Assembly: GCF_001456025.1 (NCBI RefSeq)
Contig: NZ_LMTZ01000085.1
Span: 238,546-302,545, forward strand
Reading direction: 5' to 3'
DNA from: Mastigocoleus testarum BC008
GTDB lineage: Bacteria; Cyanobacteriota; Cyanobacteriia; Cyanobacteriales; Nostocaceae
DNA length: 64,000 bases
Below, piece by piece: positions 28,001 to 36,912 of this stretch. A model generated the notes under the pieces. That model did no database searches. It was not told the DNA's origin and saw only the letters and a list, made by a program, of their open reading frames with translations. Position 1 is the stretch's first letter, and the number at the start of each line of letters is the position of its first letter. Made by a program: the position numbers and the translations under genes.

Positions 28001-28291
28001 TCGCATCATTGCAAATAGCAATCCCCGCATCAATTTGATGACACTATGCTCTAACTCGTATGTCCGACCAAGGTCTTCATCAATTTTGCGATATGCTAAT
28101 GCCAATCCCCAAACGGCCAAAATACTATAAACGTTATCCCGCACCCAAGCATCCGTATAGTCACCGTGAGCAGTTATGGCTGTGGAAGCAGGCAACAAAC
28201 CAGTAATTGGATTCTGGCGTTGAAGAATAATAGTCTTGATTTGCTGATAATAATATTCGAGGCGAATTGGTACGTCCGTGGCTATTTTCAT
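25061..28291 (-). CDS. GH15 / phosphorylase kinase alpha-beta-like protein
   Basis: The 1076-residue protein resembles the regulatory alpha/beta subunits of phosphorylase kinase. It has an N-terminal (alpha/alpha)6 glucoamylase-like domain over about residues 1-430 (GLLPASTAITAHGDYTDAWVRDNVYS, DHEWGHLQLDATSIFILIL, ECEWPLFFTYLYLDG) and a long C-terminal helical region. The length equals that of eukaryotic PHKA/B (about 1100). Bacterial and cyanobacterial members are classed in GH15; whether they hydrolyse glucans or bind them for regulation is unsettled. The acidic residues near WVRDNVY and ECEWP could be catalytic. It probably acts in glycogen metabolism in the cytoplasm. Confidence 0.85.
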   Translation of the reverse strand: MKIATDVPIRLEYYYQQIKTIILQRQNPITGLLPASTAITAHGDYTDAWVRDNVYSILAVWGLALAYRKIDEDLGRTYELEHSVIKLMRGLLFAMMRQADKVEQFKHNQSPSNALHAKYDTTTGDVVVGDHEWGHLQLDATSIFILILAQMTASGLQIIYTIDEVDFVQNLIYYIGRAYRTPDYGIWERGNKINHGNPELNASSVGMAKAALQAIDGLDLFGVRGSQASVVHALPDEIARARITLESLLPRESASKEIDAALLSIISFPAFAVIDKELQDRTRAEIISKLEGKYGCKRFLRDGHQTVIENTERLHYEPEELQQFEHIECEWPLFFTYLYLDGLFCKNEAQVKRYRELLQKIVIERNGSYLLPELYYVPREKLEAEKLEPHSQPRLPNDNIPLVWAQSLYFLGQMLDEGLLALGDVDPLGRHLYIGRERQPMVQIALIAANEDLQEKLLIYGIPTQTPQQVAPIQIRQAKDLITIYEQIGCNEKLGLTGRPARLPRSLTTSRFFRIGGETVVLLPSFLDSQQFYLTLDYHFLLDEFTTTLAYIQKYWRDPGRPTLTLMLTRMTQTMMETGNPELMKSLQDLKDGLFNGVRVKLGRLNQFMLTSAIERIDVSPNFEFSYSSVDNAVPRCYYLSCDREQTWPLAHTQEFQMECETNLELLLSYLHASENLYEQVELLQTLTRLHGLEFETGFGTFECPARVKDLLNEVYTRAGELGIWAVVRRAAGLLQMADMHLSDVVTSLLVRGKQIAIGRSYNEDSLITVPLSHKEIVEKINHFCGEDIRDRVLTQEILIYLSNLINTEPQLFEGLITIKVGYLILLITGELAWKLNVTQDEAYEHLMQLSPFEVRNKLRYCLVEYVGVSEVLRQQESLHSQQRESEINWNLQREGSEKVENPLNGWRHFRNIEGTTGRVPKDFYQQVWLLMKHCQGLVVGDKLERRNRLESKLLISEMTPGEKNFALTVEHLLNKIESPEYRQINIEALMQLAVIVAKNPKLQIAEYIVLDVVIGHAVRLSWLEDKPKRTRHYDEDKAQAWQSFYDSSPQECAVYIVKAFRFLIMFAQKVGVSNG

Positions 28292-29566
28292 GTTAATTTC
28301 CAGAGCTTTTAAGGAATTATCACCCTTCAGCCTTGAAGTAAATTATATCTATTAAGATATAAAATTTTCTGTAATTAATGATTGTATTACTAATTTAATC
28401 TTTTAGAGAATAATTGCTATGGAACTTATATACAAATGTATTTAGATTTTATTTTTGGATGAAGTATTGTTTAAAAATAATATTTTTTCGGCATTTAGAG
28501 ATTTTAGAAGAAAATTAAAGTAAATATGTGAAAAATGCCGATAGTTAAGTCTCATAAAAATCATTTTATAAAATAAACTTAAGTTTATTTTTCAAGATGT
28601 ATTTTAAAGGTAAATTTTTAGGATATATCTTTGGAGTATATTTTCAACATGTGCGTTCGGGACGTACTTTTAAGATTTACTTTCAAGATATATTCACACC
28701 CATCTTAGCTTAGTAAATTATTTTGACTTGTACTATCAAGAATAATCATAGTTTATAGTTTGCTAAACTCTAATTTTATTGACGTTCTACATTTAATCAT
28801 AAATTCTAGACAAAATAAAATATACTTAAGAAAGGCGATGACACTGAGCGCTAGTGTCAAATAATGCACATTTTCTCAAACTTGTCTACTCTTAAATTTA
28901 AGCTGAACTCAATCTTTTATTAATAACACTAAATGTACGCCAACATGCAAGAATCAAGTTATTTAGCTGCCAAGATAAAATTACCTAGAAGGTGTAATTA
29001 TTGTATTTCCAGCGAATAAATATTTGATTCCGTTCGCTCCTTATTAACTTATAGGGTTAACATTATTGTTCGCTCCGACCAAATCGACGAAGAAAGCTAA
29101 TAAGTCTACAAATTATTACTTCCAAGTGCTGTAATCATCAGAATAACATCGGAAGTTAGATAAAAATCCTGCGTTTGTTAATTAATATATTTCGCCCTTA
29201 ACAAGGATAAATTTGGAGGTCAAGAAATAAAAACTACAATATCTTCACAAAATAATCGGTGTTATTACATGTTTTTACCTCCTATCATATCAAAAAAAAA
29301 CATCAAATAAATTGTAAAAATTTTGACCCATTCGAAATTAGAATAAAAATAGAAGATTCCCTTGACACAGAATTTCATAGTAGTAAAATTTACTCTAAGA
29401 AAATTGAAATTACAGCACATAAAAATAAATGTGTGCTGAATATCACATACTTTCTCTATAGAGGGGTAGGATCTACCGGATAAGTAACTTCCGGGTTAGT
29501 ATTATGACTTATAGTGTCTAATTATAGTGTCTAATTGGTTTATCAATTCCAATTCTTGAGATTTTA
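28292..29566. other. AT-rich spacer upstream of the mgtE leader
   Basis: No credible gene. A 74-codon frame (29259-29483) is Lys/Ile/His-rich, has no ribosome binding site and looks random. A hairpin tgacact-agtgtca lies near 28846-28860. A 13-bp tandem repeat (tatagtgtctaat, two copies at 29510-29535) precedes the mgtE leader. Confidence 0.5.
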
Positions 29567-29654
29567 TGGACAACAGTCCACACGAAGGCAGTAATATCCT
29601 CCTCTGAACTGGCGAGCTTGTCTCCCAGTACGGGGGAGACAATAGGAGGGGATT
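29567..29654 (+). promoter_or_regulatory. structured 5' leader of mgtE, possible translational switch
   Basis: The 88 bases before the ATG contain a hairpin tggac-aaca-gtcca (29567-29580), then cctcct (29598-29603), which is complementary to the ribosome binding site aggagg (29644-29649). Between them is a strong 9-bp hairpin ttgtctccc/gggagacaa (29618-29642). If cctcct pairs with the ribosome binding site, translation would be blocked with the strong hairpin closed between. This design suggests control by an ion or protein. I cannot match it to the known M-box or other named riboswitch class. Confidence 0.5.
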
Positions 29655-31001
29655 ATGCTTGCACAGAATGTTAGCAATAATGTTGTTGACATAGAGGACT
29701 TGAGCCGACTCAAATCAGATTTAAATCGTTTACAAGCTGTTGATGTTGGGGAGTATATTAGCAAGTTGCCTCGCAAAAAAAGGGCACTTGCATTTCGGCT
29801 TCTGAATAAGGGTCAAGCGATTAACGTTTTTGAATATTTACCACCGGAAATACAGCAACAGCTAATTAATTCATTGCACGACGGTCGAGTCGTGCAAATT
29901 GTTGAAGAAATGAGCCCAGACGAGCGGGCTGTTTTATTTGACGAACTACCTGCGGGGGTTGTCAAGCGTCTTTTACACGAACTCAGTCCGGAGCAGCGTC
30001 AAGCAACAGCAACAATTTTGGGCTACCCCGAAGGAACTGCAGGACGGGTCATGACTACGGAATACGTACGCTTGCAAGAGGGATTAACTGTAGGGGAAGC
30101 TCTAGAAAAAATTCGTCGTCAAGATCGGGATAAAGAGACTATCTACTACGCTTACGTTACAGACTACAACCGCAAACTGAGGAGTGTGGTTTCCCTGAGG
30201 CAGTTATTATTTTCGTTACCTGATGCACTGTTGCGGGATATAGCTAGCGATCGTGTAGTGAAAATTAAAACTGAAACTCCCCAAGAAGAAGTAGCGCAAT
30301 TAATGAAGCGTTATGATTTGATTGCGTTACCCGTAGTTGATCGCGAGAAAAGGTTAGTTGGAATAGTTACCATAGATGATGTCGTAGATATTCTTGAGGA
30401 AGAAGCTACAGAAGATATTCAAAAACTAGCCGGTGTAAGTGGTGGAGATGAAGCAGCTTTATCACCTCCCCAAGTAACAATTCGCAAGCGTTTACCCTGG
30501 TTATTGGGGAACATTGCTCTTTATGTTACTGCTGCGAATGTAATTGCACCTTTTCAGCAAGTAATTACTATTGTCCCGGTATTGGCAATTATTATGCCGA
30601 TTTTGGCAAATAGTAGCGGCAATGTGGCTTTCCAAGTTTTATCTGTTACTGTCAGGGGGTTAGGTGTAGGTGAAATAACCCCAAAAGATACCCTTAAAGT
30701 GCTTCGTAAGGAGCTTTTAGCTGGTTTAGGTACAGCGATTGGATTAGGTAGTGCTTTGGCTGGATTATCGTTAATGTGGGCACCATCGGGAGAACATTGG
30801 GTATCCTTTGTCGCTGGTGCTGTAATGTCAGTAAACGTTCTCATTGCTGTAACCTTAGGGACAGTATTGCCGATGGGTTTCAAACAATTAAACTTGGACC
30901 CGGCATTAATTTGTGGACCTTTGATGACAACTACGTTAGATGCTATTGGTTTTTTGACATTTTTATCGTTAGTTTCATTTGCTTTGCAAGTATTGCCCTA
31001 A
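29655..31001 (+). CDS. mgtE: magnesium transporter MgtE
   Basis: The 448-residue protein has the full MgtE domain order. The cytoplasmic MgtE-N superhelix covers about residues 20-125 (ELSPEQRQATATILGYPEGTAGRVMT). Two CBS domains cover about 130-255 (SVVSLRQLLFSLPD, LIALPVVDREKRLVGIVTIDDVVDILEEEATEDI). The membrane part from about 275 has five helices, including the conserved PILANSSGNVAFQ and TTTLDAIGFLTFLSL. Mg2+ binding to the acidic N/CBS region closes the channel when internal Mg2+ is high. A strong ribosome binding site (aggagggg) lies in a structured leader. Confidence 0.95.
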   Translation: MLAQNVSNNVVDIEDLSRLKSDLNRLQAVDVGEYISKLPRKKRALAFRLLNKGQAINVFEYLPPEIQQQLINSLHDGRVVQIVEEMSPDERAVLFDELPAGVVKRLLHELSPEQRQATATILGYPEGTAGRVMTTEYVRLQEGLTVGEALEKIRRQDRDKETIYYAYVTDYNRKLRSVVSLRQLLFSLPDALLRDIASDRVVKIKTETPQEEVAQLMKRYDLIALPVVDREKRLVGIVTIDDVVDILEEEATEDIQKLAGVSGGDEAALSPPQVTIRKRLPWLLGNIALYVTAANVIAPFQQVITIVPVLAIIMPILANSSGNVAFQVLSVTVRGLGVGEITPKDTLKVLRKELLAGLGTAIGLGSALAGLSLMWAPSGEHWVSFVAGAVMSVNVLIAVTLGTVLPMGFKQLNLDPALICGPLMTTTLDAIGFLTFLSLVSFALQVLP

Positions 31002-31411
31002 GTTCCAGAATTTAAAGATTGTTGCTGCTATGCATGGGCAAGATACTGTGAACACTCGTGTACTCGAAAGCTATTAGTCATTGGTTCGATCGCACTACAT
31101 TCTCGACCTAGGAAATTTTTTTGTTCCCTGTATTTCGTTTCCTATTCCCTTTCAAGTAAAATATGCGATGTCTCGGCCTATATATCTACTGCTATAGGTT
31201 CTTGTTTGGGATTACCCTAGGTCTAATTTAACTAGGTTCAATTTAAAATAATAGCTCGTTATATTGGTAGAAAGCGTTAGAAATATTGATTGATTATTGG
31301 AGATTGGATGGGCACAGTTATTTTCTGTGTTTCAACAGGTATTTTATTTTCCTAGGCATTAATCAACGAGCTTTAGACTAAAGTGTCTGTAGGACATCGA
31401 GAAAATAACCA
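31002..31411. other. spacer, nothing recognised
   Basis: About 400 bases between mgtE and the glutaredoxin-like gene. No gene, repeat or clear terminator was seen. Confidence 0.5.
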
Positions 31412-31678
31412 ATGACTAAAACGTTAATTTTATACGGTAAACCTGAATGCCACTTATGTGAGGGTTTACAAGAAAAATTAGAACAAATTCAAAATATCCC
31501 GTTTAAGTTAGAAATTCGTGATATCACAACTCGTGAAGATTGGTTTACAGCATATCAATACGAAGTTCCTGTTTTATTCGCTGCTGAAACTGATTCAGAA
31601 AGTTTGCAACCGATACCGCGCCCTTCACCTCGTGCAACAGTAAAACAACTAGAAAAAATTCTCCAGAAGTATCTTTGA
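31412..31678 (+). CDS. glutaredoxin-like DUF836 family protein
   Basis: The 88-residue protein has the thioredoxin-fold start of the DUF836/glutaredoxin-like family: LILYGKPECHLCEGLQEKL with the redox pair C-H-L-C, then FKLEIRDITT and the cis-Pro strand YEVPVLFAAE. These small proteins are thought to be thiol-disulfide carriers, but their partners are not known. The Arg/Pro-rich segment (PIPRPSPRAT) before the last helix is typical for cyanobacterial members. It lies 320 bases before murE on the same strand. Confidence 0.85.
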   Translation: MTKTLILYGKPECHLCEGLQEKLEQIQNIPFKLEIRDITTREDWFTAYQYEVPVLFAAETDSESLQPIPRPSPRATVKQLEKILQKYL

Positions 31679-31998
31679 GTATTTGTATGTAGAAAAAAAT
31701 AGTGCAAAATAAGCGGATAAATTGGCACAGAGAAACAGAGGCAGGATATAAACTTACCTCATGGCAACGACGAAGTTTAAAATCAGGGTAAACAAGTAAA
31801 CAGTAATATTCGCCAAAACTCAGCTTAATATATTTGGTTGCAAGTATGGAGCATTAGTATAGGGTCATAATTCAAAGGATCTTGACCAAACAACATAGTT
31901 TTATTGCTCTTATTAACGGTGACTGTCTACTCATTTATTCTCAAGCGACGTCGTTGACTTTGATTTCTCATCCCTTTGTTTGTGACGAGGTTGATACA
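31679..31998. other. murE upstream region
   Basis: The murE frame is open back to a TTG at 31882 without family-like sequence, so I count this stretch as leader. Nothing else was recognised. Confidence 0.5.
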
Positions 31999-33489
31999 AT
32001 GAAACTGCGGGAATTGCTTGCGGCGATCGATGAAAATATTCAATTACCCAAACATCCAGCAATGGATGAGGAAGTTAAGGGTTTAACAACAAACTCCCAC
32101 GCAACAGCTCCGGGGGATTTATTTATTGGAATGCCCGGTACGCGCGTTGATGGTGGTGATTTTTGGCAAAGTGCTTTAAAATCTGGGGCTATTGGTGCTG
32201 TTATTTCTTCCCAAGCTTTTGAGAAACATCCACCAACAGCTGCCGATTGCGTGATAAGTGGTACTGATATGCCGAAAATTTGCGCTCAAATAGCTTCTAC
32301 CTTTTACGACTATCCCGGTCAAAAGCTTAAGATGGTGGGAGTTACCGGCACAAACGGTAAAACCACTACTTCTCACCTGGTTGAATATTTTTTACATCAA
32401 AGCAAATTGCCTACAGCTTTGATGGGTACCCTTTATACTCGTTGGCAGGGATTTTCCGAAACTGCGATTCACACCACTCCCTTTGCTGTTGATTTACAAA
32501 AACAGTTAGCTGCAGCCATAAATGCTGGTAACGAGTACAGTGTAATGGAAGTCAGTTCCCATGCTTTAGCCCAAGGTCGGGTATTGGGTTGTCAATTTGA
32601 TGTAAGTGTGTTCACTAACCTTACTCAAGACCATTTGGACTATCACAAAGACATGGATGACTATTTTGCTGCTAAAGCATTATTATTTAGTCCTGACTAT
32701 CTTAAAGGAAGAGCCATAATTAATTCTGATGATTCCTATGGGAAAAAACTAATTGAATCTTTAGAGAAAAGTCAGGTTTGGAGTTACAGCGTCAATGATT
32801 CTACTGCTGATTTGTGGATGAGTGACCTGAACTACGAGTCCAATGGGGTTAGTGGTAAACTTCATACACCCAAGGGTGAAGTAGAATTTCGTTCGCCTTT
32901 AATCGGTCAATATAATTTAGAAAACTTATTGGCTGCTATAGGTGCTGTCTTACATTTAGGATTAGATTTACAGCTAATAGCTAATGCCATTCCACAATTC
33001 CCTGGAGTTCCGGGAAGAATGGAGCGGGTACAAATTAATTCTCAACAAGATATTAGTGTAATTGTCGATTATGCCCACACTCCTGACAGTTTAGAAAATT
33101 TATTGAAAGCATCCCGTCCATTTATTCGGGGTAAAATGATTTGCGTTTTCGGTTGTGGTGGCGATCGCGATCGTACCAAGCGTCCCCAAATGGGTAAAAT
33201 CGCTGCTGATTTTTCCGACAAGGCTGTTGTGACTTCAGATAATCCTCGTACTGAAGACCCAGAGAAGATTTTGGAAGATATTCTGGAAGGAATCCCAGAC
33301 TCAGTTAATCCAACTGTAATTTGCGATCGCGCAACTGCGATCAAAACAGCAATTTTGAATGCAGAATCTGGAGATGGAGTCTTAATCGCCGGGAAAGGAC
33401 ATGAAGACTATCAAATTTTAGGTACTGAGAAAATTCATTTTGATGACCGAGAACATGCACATGATGCTTTAGTGGTACGAATGAAGTAG
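31999..33489 (+). CDS. murE: UDP-MurNAc-tripeptide synthetase (meso-DAP adding)
   Basis: From ATG 31999 (gagg 8 bases before) the protein has 496 residues and begins like the family (MKLRELLAAID). It shows the N-terminal UDP-binding part (GLTTNSHATAPGDLFIGMPG), the ATP loop GVTGTNGKTTTSHL, the carbamylated-Lys region and the C-terminal ligase domain with SDNPRTEDPEKI. The DNPR motif is the signature for meso-diaminopimelate, so the enzyme adds meso-DAP to UDP-MurNAc-Ala-Glu in peptidoglycan synthesis. Starting at TTG 31882 would add 39 unrelated residues. HIP1 octamers are frequent in this gene. Confidence 0.95.
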   Translation: MKLRELLAAIDENIQLPKHPAMDEEVKGLTTNSHATAPGDLFIGMPGTRVDGGDFWQSALKSGAIGAVISSQAFEKHPPTAADCVISGTDMPKICAQIASTFYDYPGQKLKMVGVTGTNGKTTTSHLVEYFLHQSKLPTALMGTLYTRWQGFSETAIHTTPFAVDLQKQLAAAINAGNEYSVMEVSSHALAQGRVLGCQFDVSVFTNLTQDHLDYHKDMDDYFAAKALLFSPDYLKGRAIINSDDSYGKKLIESLEKSQVWSYSVNDSTADLWMSDLNYESNGVSGKLHTPKGEVEFRSPLIGQYNLENLLAAIGAVLHLGLDLQLIANAIPQFPGVPGRMERVQINSQQDISVIVDYAHTPDSLENLLKASRPFIRGKMICVFGCGGDRDRTKRPQMGKIAADFSDKAVVTSDNPRTEDPEKILEDILEGIPDSVNPTVICDRATAIKTAILNAESGDGVLIAGKGHEDYQILGTEKIHFDDREHAHDALVVRMK

Positions 33490-33511
33490 AGAACTTGGGG
33501 ATTAGGGATTT

Positions 33512-33546
33512 GGTAATTGGTAATTGGTAATTGGTAATTGGTAATG
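33512..33546. repeat. 7-bp tandem repeat (STRR, ggtaatt, five copies)
   Basis: ggtaatt occurs four times and then ggtaatg, head to tail, just after the murE stop. It is the complementary sense of the aattacc runs at 18.23 kb. A degenerate GC-rich repeat (gacgctgtcgcgtcacgctttgctaacgcc, split in the next lines) follows at about 33582-33612. Confidence 0.9.
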
Positions 33547-33581
33547 AATAATATATTTTAATGCCCAGTCGCCAGTCCCCA

Positions 33582-33614
33582 TATGACGCTGTCGCGTCAC
33601 GCTTTGCTAACGCC
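33582..33614. repeat. short member of the GC-rich dispersed repeat family
   Basis: The segment gacgctgtcgcgtcacgc is palindrome-like, and ctttgctaacgccaatcccc matches the boundary sequences of the repeats at 18.1 and 59.8 kb. It is flanked by the same aatcccc strings. Confidence 0.6.
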
Positions 33615-33748
33615 AATCCCCAATCTCCAATCTCCAATCACCGCAATTCCCTAATTTTTTGTTAAAAATAGACACTTAAGGGTAAAAAGATAAGAGAGTA
33701 TTATTTTTTGCTCTATTTTTTGTTTGTGTCAATTTTACAGCTTAAATC

Positions 33749-35227
33749 ATGAAAGTCTCTCTAAGTCCTGAAAAATCGTTATTTCAGCTCCTTTTGGAGC
33801 AAAAGTTATACAATTCACAGTCAGTTTCGTCTCTTAGTCCGGCAAGTTTTCTATCACTGCTGAGTTCGCAAATTGACTTATTAATTGAAGAAGAAGTTAG
33901 AGCAACTTTGTGGTTTAAGTTACCTCCCGGTAAAATTTGGCATTCGGAAATTCAGCGTTATTGTTCTTGGCTGGGAAATTCTGTTAATATTTTTAACTAT
34001 TATGTTAGTGATTTAACTTTAGAGAACAAAGCTTCAGGTTCAAATTCTTGGCGTTCAAAAAATAATATTACACCTTTTGAAGAGAATGGAATTCCCTTCA
34101 CTAATATTGAACTCAAAAGAGAACATCAATTACAAAGAGAATATTTTCTGATTGTACAATCGCCCCGATGGTGCAGCCTAATATTGTCTCATCGACCACG
34201 AAAAAAACTTCGAAAACAAGTCGCTTCCAGAATAAAAATAAATAAAAAACATTTTTTATTAACAGTTACTAATTTCGAACCAAAAATAATCCATTCTACT
34301 TTAGAAGCAATTGAAAAAGAGACTGTTAAATCTAATTCAACAAGCACTATCGTAGATCTCAAATCAAACTCAGCTACAGATCCGACATTAATAGCTAAAT
34401 TTTTTACAAAGCAATTACAGCGACAAGATGAAATTCAATATCATAGAAGTAATAAGCGTTTATTCAAAGTAAAACAACAAAATCAAAAATTAGAAAATAA
34501 CTTGCAGCTTAAAGATGATTATCTGAGTAATGTTTGTCAAGAGTTACGCACTCCTCTTACACATATGAAAACAGCGCTGAGCCTTTTAAATTCTCCATCT
34601 ATGAAGAATACCCAACGTCAGCGTTATCTACAAATGCTTAGCAGTCAATGCGAACGTCAAAATTCTCTTATTCACGGCGTACTCGACCTTGCTCAGATAG
34701 AACGCAATCTTGAGGAAATGACCTTAGAAGGCGTGCATTTAGCAGATATAGTTCCTGGTGTCGTCAGTACATATCAACCAATTGCCCATGAAAAAGGTAT
34801 AATGCTTGCTTACACAGTATCCAATGAATTACCGTCCGTTTGGTGCGTTCGTGGAGGCTTGAAACAAATCTTAATTCATTTGATTGCTAACAGCATTAGA
34901 TTTACTTCTAGTAATGGACAAGTATGGGTAAGGGGACGAGTTCACGGAAAATATGTTGAGTTGGAAGTTCGGGACACTGGAGTAGGAATTCCAGAACATG
35001 AGATTCCCAAAATATTTGAACGTTTTTACCGAGTACGTTCGGGAGCTACTGAAGATTCTACTGGCGCAGGATTAGGTTTGACAATTGTGCAGCAATTACT
35101 CTGGCGTAGTGGTGGCTTTGTTTCTGTTAAAAGTAAATTGTCTGAAGGGTCTGCTTTCACAGTAAGTTTACCAAGAGTTTTTGAGAGCGATCGCGTTTCA
35201 CAAATACCAAAACGCTTATCAAAATAA
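33749..35227 (+). CDS. DICT-domain histidine-kinase-like protein lacking the phospho-acceptor His
   Basis: The 492-residue protein has an N-terminal region resembling the DICT sensory domain (about 10-150, with FLIVQSPRWCSLILSHRP). Next comes a coiled-coil linker (about 220-255), a HisKA dimerisation domain and a HATPase. In the H-box the sequence is SNVCQELRTPLTHMK, so the usual His is Gln 264. The ATPase looks good: N-box LIANSIRFT, G1 DTGVGIP, F box FERFYRV, G2 GAGLGLTIV. Gln at this place occurs in other cyanobacterial DICT kinases as far as I remember. So it may act as an ATP-dependent regulator of a partner kinase, not as a classical autokinase. Confidence 0.8.
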   Translation: MKVSLSPEKSLFQLLLEQKLYNSQSVSSLSPASFLSLLSSQIDLLIEEEVRATLWFKLPPGKIWHSEIQRYCSWLGNSVNIFNYYVSDLTLENKASGSNSWRSKNNITPFEENGIPFTNIELKREHQLQREYFLIVQSPRWCSLILSHRPRKKLRKQVASRIKINKKHFLLTVTNFEPKIIHSTLEAIEKETVKSNSTSTIVDLKSNSATDPTLIAKFFTKQLQRQDEIQYHRSNKRLFKVKQQNQKLENNLQLKDDYLSNVCQELRTPLTHMKTALSLLNSPSMKNTQRQRYLQMLSSQCERQNSLIHGVLDLAQIERNLEEMTLEGVHLADIVPGVVSTYQPIAHEKGIMLAYTVSNELPSVWCVRGGLKQILIHLIANSIRFTSSNGQVWVRGRVHGKYVELEVRDTGVGIPEHEIPKIFERFYRVRSGATEDSTGAGLGLTIVQQLLWRSGGFVSVKSKLSEGSAFTVSLPRVFESDRVSQIPKRLSK

Positions 35228-35373
35228 AAATACGCAAGTAGTAATAACCGAACAACTGAATTATCAACTCTCAGAAGTTATCAATTGAAGTATTATTTTC
35301 ACAGTCTGCTTCTGAAGTTATGATTCTCAACCCTAAAAAAGCTCAAGCAAGTAGTAAATGCAAAATTCTATCT

Positions 35374-36912
35374 TTATCTTTCCGCTACTTTATTGCTTAC
35401 CTTATGAGCCTTTGTATTTTTATGATGCCAGTTTTTCATTTTTCCCATGTAAGCATCTGAGTTTTCAACTCCTTGCAAAGGCAGAAAAATAGTTAATACT
35501 TCTGCTTGATGTGGGCGCTGACGCACGATCAACTTACCACCAATTGCCTGAAATAGATGCTTTGTTGCTGCTAGATTCAAACTTACAACACCTGTTTCTG
35601 GCTGAAAAGTGAGTAATTCTCCAATTGCTTTACGGATCGGTGGTGTAAATAATGGTTCCGAACTATTACTATGCTTTTGCTGCTGTAGTTGCGGTAAAAG
35701 CTGAAGTTTTAATTGATTACCAGCAGGGATTACTTGGACTTGAATATGACTTCCTGCAGGTAAGCTACGCGTGAAGTTTTCCATCAAGCCAGTAAGAACT
35801 CGATCCAGCATATTTGGATTACTTACTACCGCCGGAACCTGCTGTGGTAAAAGGACATCCAAGGTTAAGTCGCGCCTATTTGCTGCTTGCTGCCAACGAG
35901 GTATACTTTGCTTCAATACCTGTTCTAGACACATGGTAGTCAGTTGAGTGTTAGCTGGCTTGTCCACAGGTAAAGTTTCCAATTCTGCAGCCCTGAACAA
36001 AAGCTCCATGCGATCTATCTGTTCTGTACATTCGCGATCGATAATTCGCAGTCGCTTAATGACATTTCCCGGTAGATCTTGTTTTTTAAGTAGTAACTGC
36101 GTGATTGTACGAATAGTAGATAGTGGGGTACGAACTTCATGAGCAAAAGCTTGTAAAAGTTCGACATCGAGACAATTAGAAGTATTATTAGAAGGCTCAA
36201 CTCGATCAGCCTGTTTGTTGATTTTATGATTAGCTGTAATATAATTACCTGTTTCACTTGCCGGTACATTAGCCAACAGAAATTGACTAAATTGCATCAA
36301 AATTTGTGGGTCTAGAACTCTAGGATTATATTTTTGGACTATTTCTTCCAGTTGAGCGAAAAAATCTGGATTATTAAGGATTACCCTTGCACCAAGCGAT
36401 CGCCAAGCCCGTTCGACGACTTCTGCATCGAAGGAAAATAAAAAGTTTTTTTCGCCACTACTGTCTTCAGCTAAAACCAAAATTAATCTAAATTTGTTTG
36501 TGAACACTAAACAAAATTGCTCGTTTGCCAAAGGGTCTCCCGCTAGCAAAGGTAAAATAGATTCTTGGCTCGAATTTTCCTTTTCCGATGATATTTCTTC
36601 TGAAGACAAGGCAAATGGTAAAGCAAGAGGATTGAAAGGTTTTGCACTGAAAGTAACAGCATGCAAACCTTGAATTAGTTCGGGTTGGCTAAATACAGGT
36701 GCAGGTGCAGCTAATACCAGTCCCTGAGTTTCCTCTGAATTTATTCCAGATTCTGAGCTTGTTCCAGATAATGTATTCAATAATAACTGCTCTGCTGCGG
36801 CTAGACTGACACGCCATTGGGCTTGTGCTTTTGCCGAGTCACAGGCTGCTGTTACCATTGATTGGGTATTAATTAAAATGTCCTTTAAGCTTGGCAAAAT
36901 CCACTGATACAA
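35374..36912 (-). CDS. histidine-kinase-like protein with degenerate ATPase domain
   Basis: The 512-residue protein has an N-terminal unknown sensor region (about 1-215, with a strand-rich part near FCLVFTNKFRLILVLAEDSSG). A well-kept H-box follows: QAFAHEVRTPLSTIRTITQLL with His 258. The C-terminal region keeps an N-box-like GLMENFTRSL but lacks recognisable G1 (DxGxG) and G2 (GxGxG) loops; the corresponding stretch is LKLQLLPQLQQQKH. It thus seems able to be phosphorylated but not to bind ATP normally. It converges on the DICT kinase-like gene, which has the reverse defect. Confidence 0.75.
   Translation of the reverse strand: MYQWILPSLKDILINTQSMVTAACDSAKAQAQWRVSLAAAEQLLLNTLSGTSSESGINSEETQGLVLAAPAPVFSQPELIQGLHAVTFSAKPFNPLALPFALSSEEISSEKENSSQESILPLLAGDPLANEQFCLVFTNKFRLILVLAEDSSGEKNFLFSFDAEVVERAWRSLGARVILNNPDFFAQLEEIVQKYNPRVLDPQILMQFSQFLLANVPASETGNYITANHKINKQADRVEPSNNTSNCLDVELLQAFAHEVRTPLSTIRTITQLLLKKQDLPGNVIKRLRIIDRECTEQIDRMELLFRAAELETLPVDKPANTQLTTMCLEQVLKQSIPRWQQAANRRDLTLDVLLPQQVPAVVSNPNMLDRVLTGLMENFTRSLPAGSHIQVQVIPAGNQLKLQLLPQLQQQKHSNSSEPLFTPPIRKAIGELLTFQPETGVVSLNLAATKHLFQAIGGKLIVRQRPHQAEVLTIFLPLQGVENSDAYMGKMKNWHHKNTKAHKVSNKVAER

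Noticed and set aside
29259..29483. 74-codon frame before mgtE
   Set aside because: Lys/Ile/His-rich from AT-rich DNA, with no ribosome binding site.
31882..31998. N-terminal extension of MurE from TTG 31882
   Set aside because: The added 39 residues have no family resemblance, and ATG 31999 has a gagg site and the conserved MKLRELL start.
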